Part shown: one piece after another, positions 51,601-62,105 of the stretch
Layout: each line of letters opens with the position of its first letter
How positions within the stretch are numbered: the stretch's first letter is position 1
Source: Tribonema minus
Taxonomy: Eukaryota; Sar; Xanthophyceae; Tribonematales; Tribonemataceae
Direction: 5' to 3'
DNA: 64,000 bases
Assembly (NCBI GenBank): GCA_017506865.1
Contig: JAFCMP010000075.1
Span: forward strand, 186,001 to 250,000
Notes under the pieces: model-generated
Databases searched by the model: none
Told to the model about the DNA's origin: nothing
What the model saw: the letters and a program-made list of their open reading frames with translations, nothing else
Translations under genes and position numbers: made by a program

Positions 51601-53920
51601 TGCCGCCGAGCCAGTTTGCGACGCGCTGCAGGAACCGCGCCGCTGGCGGCGGCGGCGGAGGAGGACGACATGCGGGCGCGCACGGCGGCGCCGGTGAGCA
51701 ACTGTGGCAGTCTGATGATGACGCTCCACTCTATTGTACTGCTTTGGAGCATTGGCTTGCGTGAGATGCCCACGCAGCTGCTGGTTTCTTGCCATGCGAC
51801 CGCTATGCCTCATGAGTGCGATGGTTATGCTGAAGCTGGTGCGCCTCCACTGGCACTTGCTTCCCTCGCAAGCTCTTGGTGAAGCGCTGCTGTGAGCATT
51901 TGCAGCGGCCGTCGTGCTATCAATTACAGGGTCGCGGCAGAGTTGAGATGCTGCTCTTCGAAGCGCATCCGACGCCCACACGGGGAACCCAACTCAAGGC
52001 CTTACATGTGCGCACTCCCACGCGCTGACAGTTACGCTGAAACTGTCGCAAAAATGCGCAGGCTCCGGCGGCCGCCGCGGCCTGTTCGGCGGCCTGTCGA
52101 GCTTCCTCTGGAGCAGCGGCGGCACAGCGGAGGGGCACGCGGTGGACCCCGTGGCGGTGGCGCGCGCAGACGCGGTCGCGGCGCTGTCGCAGGTGGTGGC
52201 GACGTGCCACGTGGAGCAGCTGTTTCCAGCGTCCAAGGACCTGCCCGTAGACGCTGCCAAGGCCATGCTGCGCGCGCTGCTGGGCGCGCGTGACCCCTCG
52301 GCGGTGGGCGGCGGCAGCGCGGACAGCGGCGGCAGCGCGGCGGCGGCGGCGGCGAACTTCGAGGGGCACGCCGTGCTGGCGCTGGAGCTGGGGTCGCGTG
52401 TGGTGCTGGCGAACCGCCACCGCGTGGAGGCGCTGTGGCCGCTCATGCACGCGTACGTCGAGCGCGTGTTCGGCTCGCAGGCGGCGGTCTCGCGCCTCCC
52501 GTTCCTCGTGGAACGCCTCGTCGTCACGGTGCTGCGCAGCTGCATCCACCTGCTCGACCAGTCGCGCGCCGCCGCGCCGCCGCTGCTGGCCTCGCTCGCG
52601 CTGCTGCAGCACCTGCCGCAGGCCATCCTGGAGCCGCTGGGCGACCGCGTTGCGACGGGCCTGCTGGCGCTCGTGCAGGCCAACGCCGCGCAGCTCGACG
52701 AGCCGCGCCGCTGGGAGATCGTGACGGCGCTGCTCGCGCGCGTGGCGGCGGCGCCGCAGGGGCGCGACGCCGCGTGGGAGGCGACCGCGTACCTCGCGGA
52801 GCGCGGCCCGCTCACGCCCAGCAACGTGCGGCCCATCTTCCAGCTGCTGGTGCGGTTCTTGGAGGGGAGCTTCGGCGCGGACGCCGCCATCCCCAGCGTC
52901 GTCGCCGCGCAGCCCCCTGCTGCGGCGGCGGCGGCGGCGGCGGCGCAGCAGCAGGCGCGTGACTTTGGCTGGACGGCGCCCGCGCTCAAGGCGCTTGCCA
53001 CGTTCGTGCTGACGCTGACGGGCGCGCCGGGCAGCAGCGGCGGCGGCGGCGGCGGCAGCCCGCAGTCCGCGCGCTTCCCACTGTCGCCGCCGCCGCCGGG
53101 CAGCGCGCCGCCGCTGCCGCACGCGCCCGTCCTCAACCAGATGCAGATGGACTCGCTGTGGGAGACGTCGGTGAAGCTGTCGGCGCCGCTGCTGAAGCAC
53201 CGCGACAGCGGCGTCTCCAAGGCGGCGGCGGCGTGCGTGCACCGCCTGCTGCACCAGTCTGCGGTGACGAGCCCCGTCGCGTGGCACGCCGTCTTCATGC
53301 ACGTGCTGCTGCGGCTGCCGCTCGGCCCGAGCATGGTGCGCGAGGGGGACGCCAAGGGGGACGGCGGCGGCGGCGCGCTCGTCTTCGTGCCCGTGGCGGC
53401 GGCGGCGGCGGGGGGCGCGGAGGGGTCCGAGGAGCTGTACCTGCGCTGCTGCACGCTGGTCAGCAGAGCGCTGCTGCAGAACCTGCCGCTGCTGGCGGCG
53501 CTGCCGGGCTTCAACAGGATCTGGCTCACGCTGCTGGCGCTGCTCGGGACGAACATCTCGGCGACGGCGCCCGGCGCGGTGATCCACGAGACGTGCCAGC
53601 AGATCATCACCAACATGATCATGGTTGTCGCGCACGCGGGGGTGTTTGATGCTTGGACCCCCGCAGCGGGGAAGCCGCGCGACCTGTTGCTGGACACGTG
53701 GACGCTTGTAGACCCCGTGTGCCCGTCGATACGGCCGTTGTTCGGGCCGGTAGTTGGCATGACTTCGGAGGCGCAGCCTGTGACTGTTGTGCAGGGCGTC
53801 TTGTCGACAGCAGAAGGGGGAGCGGCGGTTGACGGTAGTAATGGGGCAGTAGCAGAAGGGGGTGGGGGGGCTGTTGCAGATACTGTAGAAGTTGCGGGTG
53901 ATAGCAGTCCTGCTCCATAG
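43857..53920 (+). CDS. Large Sec7-domain ARF guanine-nucleotide exchange factor, GBF1/GNOM type
   Basis: Ten exons give 1660 residues: 43857-44291, 44584-44886, 45212-45499, 45943-46641, 47647-47967, 48362-48562, 49656-49876, 50451-50699, 51287-51693 and 52062-53920. It activates ARF GTPases on Golgi or endosomal membranes. The N-terminal DCB region is typical: [64 protein letters not shown]. The HUS region contains [16 protein letters not shown]. The Sec7 domain spans about residues 595-800, with FRLPGEAQ (catalytic Glu about 700) and [15 protein letters not shown]. The HDS regions follow. Phases agree at all nine junctions. Sizes of relatives are about 1450 (GNOM) and 1860 (GBF1). The last exon is 1859 nt, GC-rich and intronless, with Gly/Ala loops, unlike the short upstream exons. 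Intron 4 holds an array of acceptor copies. Confidence 0.93.
45509..45677. repeat. CTG/TGG-rich array in GBF1-like intron 3
   Basis: Imperfect CTG, TTG and GTG triplets end in a pure CTG run of about 20 units. The array begins about 10 nt after the exon 3 donor. Poly-Ala, poly-Leu and poly-Ser frames here are artefacts. Confidence 0.92.
47162..47646 (+). repeat. Five-copy array of an exon 5 acceptor in the GBF1-like gene
   Basis: The start of exon 5, encoding [10 protein letters not shown], recurs with cores at 47168, 47290, 47419, 47544 and 47650 (the last is the real exon), spaced 106-129 bp. The copies at 47419 and 47544 keep gcgcag before the exon sequence, and that at 47290 has lost the AG. 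The spacers are also repeated (CTCACCCCTGC, GCCACGCCCTGACC). Confidence 0.92.
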
Positions 53921-54394
53921 GGAAGCGGCCACATCACATGTTACAGTTGGTGCACATCACTACAGGTAATGTTAGGGTAATAGTAGGCATCACAGTGTAT
54001 GTCTGCACAAATGTACAGTTGCACCAGGTGCCATGCCAGCGTATCTGTCCTGCAGGCTGTGCATTTCTGTTGCAATGACTACAACAGCACAGCATGCTTG
54101 TATTTGGCTGCCCTCTATGGAACAATTGCATGTCCTCCAACTTCCAGGAACTTCAATAGGTACACTGAAGGTATGCCGTACAGCGGCTTTAGGCAGCGCC
54201 AAAACCTCTGTGTCCCCGGTGCCAGTGCCTCGCCGCCGCAGCCTCCGTCCTCAACGGAGACCAGTTTTTATTTGCACCGCCGTTTGTGTGTGATTGTGAG
54301 ACGCGCCGGGGGGCAGGGCAAGACTGCTGGAAGATCCGAACAGGATCCAGATCTTGAAGATCAAATTTGGTTGAGAGCATAGCACAGGCGCAAC
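53921..54394. other. Intergenic, GBF1-like to NAE1-like gene
   Basis: This 474-bp gap lies between two plus-strand genes. It carries no repeat, RNA gene or clear exon. Confidence 0.5.
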
Positions 54395-56663
54395 ATGGCG
54401 GATGGCATGGACAGCAACAAGTATGACAGGCAGCTGCGGCTGTGGGGCGCTAATGGCCAGAGGGCCCTCATGACCAGCCACATCCTTCTTATCACGGCTG
54501 GGCCCACAGGCACCGAGACCCTCAAAAACCTGGTCCTGCCGGGCGTGGGGCGCTTCACCATCATGGATGCGGCCAAGGTGCAGGAGCGGGACCTCGGCAA
54601 CAACTTCTTTGTCACGGAGGAGCACCTCGGCCGCCCGCGAGCAGAGGTCACATGCGAGCTGCTACTGGAGTTGAACCCCGATGTCAACGGCGACTTCCGA
54701 GTGGCCGACGTCGCATCCGTGATCGAAGAGGAGCCCCAGTACTTCTCCACCTTCAATCTTGTGATAGCCACACAACTGGCAGCTGGCCCGCTGGCCAAGT
54801 TGGCGGAGATTTGCTGGGACAGCCACACTCCGCTGCTGGTGTGCCGGAGCTACGGCCTCATCTGCTACGTGCGCACGCAGCTGAGAGACCACTGCATCGT
54901 GGAGTCCAAGCCGGAGTCAGACCAGTCGGAACTGCGGATAGCTGCGCCGTGGCCGGAGCTGGAGGCTCACTGCTCCGCGGTGGATCTTGCGAAGCTGGAC
55001 AGCAAGGAGCACAGCCACACCCCCTACGTGGTGCTCATGTTTCAGGCCATAGCGGCGTGGAAGGCGCAGCATGGGGGCCAGCTGCCCGCCAGCTTTGAGG
55101 AGAAGAGGAAATTTCAGCAGACAATCAAGGACATGGCAAGGGACTTTGACGTAAGTGACCACACCTAATCGTGGAGCATTAGAACAAGGTGCAGGCTCCT
55201 AGCTGCTACTTTTTTCCCATCCTGTGGACGTGGGCAAAGCCTGTGTAAATGGTTCATTCAGGTCTGATGTTCATGTCAGCAAGCTGGTGTATCGATCTTG
55301 CAACAACGGCATTGATGTTCGATGCAACAGCGCTGTCGTGATTCCATCAGTGCCAGCTATCACCCCGCCTGCATGTAGTGCCCAGTCTGTCGTGCTGAAC
55401 GATGTGGAGCTTTTGCAAGCACATCGCTGCAGCTGAAAAGATGTGCCACTCGTGATTCGCTCGATCGAAGACTTGCGCTGCGCATTGGCACTGATCTCGC
55501 ACTGTCGTGGTTGTCTGCTCAAATGTGTTTGTGGCCAGCTGTTCCTGTGAGTTTGCACCACTTTACTGCGGCTGAGCCTTCCTTGAACGGCCGCTCTGAC
55601 AAGGCTCAGGTTTGTTGTGTGGCCTACCCTTTCACCTGGTACTACTTCTGTGAACATTGCGCATCGCCACGACTTTCATATTCGCGCAGCAGTTCACATG
55701 GTCGCAGCGGCTACATGATGCAGAGCAGTGCCATATGTTGCCTCCGCAACCGCACCGCGCACTCGTTACCACCAGCATCTGCTCACCCCCAGCCCCCCCG
55801 CACCCCTGCTGCAGAACGAGATCAACTTCCAGGAGGCTTCCGAGCACTACTACAAGGCGTACACGCTGCCCTGCGTCCCCGAGGAAATACAGGCGCTGCT
55901 GGCCGAGGCGCAGGCGCACGACCTCACGCCTCAGAGCTCCAGCTTCCGCGTGCTGCTGCGCGCGCTGGCGGACTTTGTGGCGCAGGAGGGCGGCGGCCTG
56001 CTGCCGCTGCCCGGCGACATCCCCGACATGACCAGCGACACGGACAGCTTCGTCGCGCTGCAGGCGCTGTACAAGGCCAAGGCGGCGCGCGACGCGGCGG
56101 CGCTCGCCACGCACGCGGCGCGCCACCTGGCGGCCCTCGGGCGCCCTGCGAGCACCATCGCGCCCGACGACGTCGCGCTGTTCGCCAAGAACGCGCACTG
56201 CCTGCTGAGTGTCACCACCTCCGCGCTCAAGCAGGAGCTCGCGGCGGACGCCAGCAGCTCGGCGGCGGAGGGCGTCGCGGAGGCGATGGAGGACCCTGCG
56301 GAGCTCCCCGCGCAGACGCCCATCTGCTGGTACCTGGCGCTGCGCGCGGCGGATCGGTTCCAGGCGAAGCGCGGGAGGTGGCCGGGGGAGACGGCGGCGA
56401 CGATCGCGCTGGACAATCAGGCCGTGTGGGCGGAGCTGCAGGCGCTGGTGAAGGAGCTGGGGGTGGGGAAGGGGCCCCTGGGGCTGGCGCACGCGCGCGA
56501 GGTCGTGCGCGCGGGGGCCTCCGAGGTGCACTGCGTCGCGTCCGTGGTCGGCGGCATCGCGAGTCAGGAGGCAGTCAAGGTGGTGACGCGCCAGTACGCG
56601 CCGCTCGACAACACGGCCGTGTACAACGGCGTCGCGGGCGTGCTGGGGGTGTACAAGCTGTGA
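54395..56663 (+). CDS. NAE1: NEDD8-activating enzyme E1 regulatory subunit (NAE1/ULA1/AXR1)
   Basis: Two exons, 54395-55150 and 55815-56663, give 534 residues, the same length as animal NAE1. It pairs with UBA3 to adenylate NEDD8 and load it for cullin neddylation, in nucleus and cytosol. The start SNKYDRQLRLWGANGQRAL is the E1 signature. The Rossmann-like stretch shows HILLITAGPTGTETLKNLVL and FTIMDAAKVQERDLGNNFFV. LVCRSYGLICYVR follows, and the C-terminus shows AREVVRAGASEVHCVASVVG, SQEAVKVVTRQY and NTAVYNGVAG, as in the family. As expected for the regulatory half, there is no catalytic-Cys domain. The intron (55151-55814) is phase 0 with gtaagt and a gctgcag acceptor. Only one intron interrupts the gene, fewer than most of its neighbours have. 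Confidence 0.94.
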
Positions 56664-59600
56664 CAGCGCTCAGGGATGTCGGTGTAGGTACAGCGCGGTG
56701 CAATGTGGAGAAGGGGGGGGGGGGCGCGGGGGGGGCGCGCGGTTTACGTTGCGTCTGTACATGTCTTGCTGTGGTGATGTATCCTGTCCATCAGATGTGC
56801 CATTACACACCACGCCATTCAGTGAAGTCCATGTCAATTCACGGTCACTCATCTCCGTTGTGTCTGCGTGTTCTGCACACATTGCCTGCATTGGTCTGCA
56901 AATATGCATTCTCATGACCCTCCTATGGACAGTAGTCTTTGTCAGAGGTGCATTTGCTCCCGCAACCATGTTCCAATCTCTCGCCATGTGGCCATGGTGA
57001 CGTCTCTCTCGAGGGGGTAACCCCCCCCCCCCCCCCCCCCCTTCACTGTCAGAGTCACCCACCCACCCAGAGGTTGTTCACACTCAGATCCTGCAGGCAC
57101 GACGGGATGTTTGCAGCTTCCCGCAGTAGTTTTCTTCGTGTCGACTGTGCGGCTGTATCCCTAGTTCTGCGACGCTCTGGCGTGTTGTCGAAGGCACACC
57201 AGCGCTTGCGAGGTGTTGGCGCTTGCCGTGAGTCCTGTGTAACCACAGCTGACTTGTGGCAGCGGTGTCCAATGTGCTTCCCTGTGATAATCGTATGATG
57301 GCAACACAGCAGGCTGTTATGAGAATTACTCAAGCAAATGCCTTCATGCACGCTGATACATGATTCATGAACGCCGTCACGTCATGAAGGCCACCTTAAA
57401 AGATGTGTAGCTATCGCCCCGGGCTTAGGTATCCCGACAAGAGGCCACCCTCTCTCTCATGCGCTCTTGAACGAATGGGTATCTTGCGACGAGGGACCTG
57501 ACAAATCTTGTTTGTTCTCGAACTTTCAACGCTACATGTCACGAATGCGACTCGAGCAGCTCCAGCAGCCTCGCCGAAGTAGGTAAGCCTAAATTTCGTA
57601 GTTTAGAGAGCACAGAGAGCACAATCACATGAAGGCAGCAGACGGACGTGACCAGACAGAACTGGTCGTGCTCCGCGACCCGCTGCGAGCTAGATGGGTC
57701 TGTCTGTACATGAGAGCACCAACGAAAGAAAGGTTACTGCACAGAGCGGTCTTCAAGTACCCCAGAAGTTGATGGGAAGGCCGCAGAGCGGCAAAGCATT
57801 TACAGAAGCCGCAAAGAGCGGACAAAGTGCGCGCACAGGTCCTGCAAGTATGGGACTCCTGAGTCACTCCTCGCAAGAAGAGAGGAGAGACGAAGAGCGT
57901 TATTAACAGACAGGGGCGATTACGGGGAGGAAGGCTGGTGCGCCCTCCCTTTTCGGGCAGCTCTGCTGCTCCGCGTCGCCCTCTGCTGTCCGGATGTTGT
58001 GCGTGCTCTCTGTGCTCTTGACTAACATAAGTTTAGTTTAGTGGCGGGAGTAGAGCCCAGAAGTACCATTGTGCCCCAGAATGGTTGACCAGACCCAGCA
58101 TGGAATCGTACTCGTGTAGGCAGTGTAGCACTCATTAAGGGGGCACCCTGGCCTGGGCTTGTAGCAGCAGACAAAGTAGTTCCAACCGGCTTCGAGGCTT
58201 CACCGGACGTAGGTCCAACCGGCATGATAACGCCCGGTTCCGATCCCTGCAGCAGGACCCACGTTGCGCACGGGTCGCTGCACTCGCAGAGGGGTCGTGT
58301 TTCAAGAAGATGTGCAACGCCCCTGCTTCTCGGTTGCGTGCAGTCACTGGCAGCGGTTGAGCGATGAAGGCAGTGCATCATCGCGCGAGGGGGCTTCATT
58401 GTGGCCCCCTTCTCTGGGGGTTTTTGGGGGCGCTCCCGCCCGCCCCCGACCTTCCCGGACCGCTCCTACGTCTGGTGAAAGCCATTGGGTCGACCCTAGC
58501 TGACATCGTTAGCGAGTGCATGTGTAGTGGTAGCTCCCCCGCTATGGTCTCGACCTTGCCGCGGTGCGGGGGCTTGGCAGCGGGCCTTGGGCAAGCCCGT
58601 TGCTGTACTGACAGAGACCCAGGTAGGTGCAACTTGAAGCCCCCGTCAATCATCAGGAGCAGCCTGCTGATGTTTGGCGGTCATGTAGTTTGTATCTGCC
58701 TGCCTATGCCTGTTCACCGTTTCTGTCTACAGTAACTGTTATTTCAACGCCAGCAATGTGTCACAACTTGACTCACAAGGCATGTGAATGTTTGGCAGCA
58801 TTGCAAGCACGCAGCATGGCAACGGTTCTGGTAAATGCCTGGTAACTGATGATGTGGCAACTATGAGGACACGTACTTCACCTGCTCATTGATGCCTGTA
58901 TCACTGTATCCTTGAGCTTGTGACTGGCGGCTGGGGCAAAACACACCTCAGGTTCGAGGGACATCATTACAATACGAAGGGCATGTGGCGGCATCGTTTG
59001 CAGCGTCATCAACACAAGCGCATCTTCATCAGCAGCGGGTGCTTGGCCATTCACACGTCAATTTGCTGCGTGCTGCGCCCATGCGCGTCTACCAGCAGTC
59101 TACAAGCGGCACATAGGTGACTGCATCTGCAATTTCCTGATGCATGCATACCCTATTGTGTACATGTGCAGCTCGCCACCTGCTGATGAGCTCTCCCTGA
59201 AGCATTGCTGCCATAAATAACAATGACTGCTTGTTCAATTTTTTTGTGCTTGCTGAGTCTGTCTCCTCATGCTGCTGCCCCTGTGCATAGTAGCTCATGC
59301 TGAGTTTGTGTTGCCGGAGGCGTACTTTTATGATGATATTCATGTTGCGCATTTGAACTGCGCAGCCACTTGTGTTGCGAGCAGGGCTGCACTGCGCCGT
59401 GAACCTGATGCATTAATGCATGCAAGTGATTGCTGTGTTTAGCTATGATGTTTGTTTGCCTTGAAGTTTACCTTCATCAACTGCTGGCAGAAGCCTCGCC
59501 ACAGAGTGTGAGCAACTCTTTGACTTGAAACAGCCAGCCAAGCTGCAATTCTTGATTCGCAAATCGATGATTTTGCCATATGATGTCATCAGTATTATTG

Positions 59601-59852
59601 GCTTGAGCAGCTCCTCTGCGTGATCACTCCCTCACTGCACCCTAAATAACGCACCCTTAACAAAGGGCTTCTCGCGGTTCCAACGGATCCTGTTCCCGGA
59701 CCGTGCTTTGCTTGAAGGGAGAAGCAAAAGGCACTAGCCATGCCCGTCAGCAGCAAATACAGAGGGAAGGAGAGGACGCAATAACTAGTACTGTGGAGCC
59801 GTTTGCAGGGGTAGCACAACGAGCTCAGCTGCGTACTGCCGTGTACCCCACT
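56664..59852. other. Gene-poor intergenic region
   Basis: This 3.2-kb region is the longest without a supported gene. It has a poly-C run (about 57019-57041) and a stretch at about 57380-58640 whose composition differs from the flanks. No open frame shows a family or a believable splice. A mobile-element remnant is possible, but no LTR pair, target duplication or reverse transcriptase was seen. Confidence 0.4.
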
Positions 59853-60994
59853 ATGTTCAACAGCCTGAGGCAGCTGATCTTGGATGGGGATTGGCGATCG
59901 CTGGTGGATCAGGAAGCAACGCAAAGAGCCAGTCAGACGCGAGAAAGCCTGCTGGTCTTTCTTAAAGACGCTATACAGGTACATAGTAGAACGGATCTAT
60001 GGTGTTGAAGTTGATGCATTGCTGCAATAAAACATTGAATCAAGGGTTGAAACGCATCTTGCAGCACTCAGAAACCTGTGTGCAGCAATTGGTCATGCAC
60101 TCAATGTCAAAAAATTGGCAGCGCCCTCGTCGAGGAGGCCAACATTTCAATCGAGCCCTGTGAAACCTTTTTTTGATCTTGTGCTAGTGCCACGTACAAA
60201 GTCCATGAGTGCGTGCACTGAGCTGATGCAATGGTCACCCCCCATCTTGCTGACAGGCGCTGGTGATCGAGCATGCGGAGCTGAGCATCCAGGAGGGGGG
60301 GGTCGCGGAGGGCGGCAAGGGGGCCGTCCTCACGTCCTCCTTGCCCTCCGTGCAGAAGCTGCTGCTGGCTCTGGAGCAGGCCTTATTTCACGGCGTCAGG
60401 ACCTTCGACATGTACACAGGGCAGCCGCAGCTCTGGTCGCTGCTGGAGTCGACGTTTGACGCCATGCCGGACCACAGCACCCACGGCCCCGCCACCACGG
60501 CCGTGGCCGCGGTGCTGGCGGCGGGCAAGTGGACGACCGCCGTCGCGCGCGCGCGCGCCTGGATTCGCCAGGCACTCACCTCCGGCACCCTCGCCGCGGA
60601 GCTGGAGGTGCTGGAGAGCAACGCGGCGGGGCTCGCGGCGCACTACGAGGCGTCCGCGCTGATGGCGTGCCGCGAGTCCAGCGGAGCGCTGCTGTCGCTG
60701 TGCCGGTCCCTGGCCAACTTCAAGTTTGAACTCGACGCCGCCGACCCCGCGCTCGCCGCCGACCCGCCGTGGATCGCGCAGCTGGACGGCGGCGGCGCCT
60801 CCGTCATCAGCGCCCCCCCGCGCCTCGGCCGCCGCTACACGGAGGCCAGCGAGGCGAACGAGCCGGAGCCGATACTCGCCGTGGAGACGGCCGACGCCGC
60901 CGACGCCATGGCCAAGGAGCGCAACGACGCCCTGGAGGACACGCTGGCGGCGTTCTTTGCGCTGGACAGCCCGGGGTCGGCGAGCACGGACGGC

Positions 60995-61025
<31 letters not shown>

Positions 61026-62071
61026 CGACGCCGTGGCTGGAGGCGCACGGCGGCGGGCAGGCGCGCGCGGCGCCGCACGAGTCGCCGCCGCCCGTGAGCG
61101 TGTCGCGCGAGACGCTGCTGGCGGCGCGGCACGAGGGGCGCAGCCGCGACACGGTGTTCGGCGTCGACCTGGAGGAGCTCTTCTGCAGCCCGCGGCGCAG
61201 CGCCGGCGCGATGCTCGACGCCGCCGCGGAGCTCCCCGACGCGCTCGCGAGCCTGCTGGCAGCGCTCAGCCACCCGCTCGTGCTGTCGGAGCCGGGGCTG
61301 TTCCAGGTGGCGGCGGCGCCGGGCGAGGTGCTGACGGTGACCAAGGCGCTGAATGCGGGGAACGCGGTGCCGGTGGACGCGGGCGGGAGCTCGCTCGTGA
61401 GCGCGCACGCGCTGGCGGCGGCGCTGCTGCTGTTCCTGCACAGGATGCCGCAGCCGCTGCTGACGTACCAGTCGCGGCGCGCGTTCCTGGTGTGCGCGTG
61501 CGGCATCGGCGACCGCGGCGCGCGCAACCGCAACCTGCGCCACCTGGTCGAAGAGGTGATTCATGAAGAAGTGTGCGCTGCGGCGCGACGCGACGTGTGG
61601 CATGTGCAGTCGTGTGTCGGGATGGTGATGCCTTTGACTTCAACATGGGATATGGGAGTTCATCGACATAGACATGGACAGGTTAGGGATGCCTGTGAGT
61701 TTGCCTGTGCGGCGCACTGCTGCGGCTGGTCGTTGCTCTGTGCGCCGGCTGCGTGGCACTGAACATCCACCAAGGCAGCGTAACGCGCCACGTACTGTGC
61801 TAGTTTGATACCACTTGAAAACAGCAGTCTGGTGGACTCTGACCTCCCCCCCTACTTCTCCCCGCTGCTTCCTGTTGCCCTCGCTTCCCTTTGACATCAG
61901 CTGCCGTGGCCGCACCGACCACTGCTGCTGCACATGGTCAACCTCTTCACGGCCTACCTGGACCCGCACTACTCCTCCGTCAACGGCCTAACGCTGGAGA
62001 AAGCAGCCAGGATTCTGGCGCCAGAGCTGCTGAGGCTGCCACCAAAGAACCCTGGGTCGCCTCGCGCTGCA

Positions 62072-62105
<34 letters not shown>

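Noticed and set aside
51920-53937. Two antisense open frames of 670 and 647 codons on the minus strand over the last GBF1-like exon
   Set aside because: They arise from extreme GC content. They are Arg/Ala/Ser-rich with no family features, and the plus-strand frame encodes clear HDS-region protein in phase with nine upstream exons.
58230-58260. tRNA-like GGTTCCGATCC word
   Set aside because: No acceptor stem, D-arm or anticodon arm could be paired around it.
57380-58640. LTR retrotransposon
   Set aside because: No pair of long terminal repeats, no gag/pol frame and no target duplication were found; kept only as an unexplained region.
60383-61603. 406-codon minus-strand frame
   Set aside because: It is an Arg/Ala-rich GC shadow of the RUN-RhoGAP exon 2 and shows no motif.
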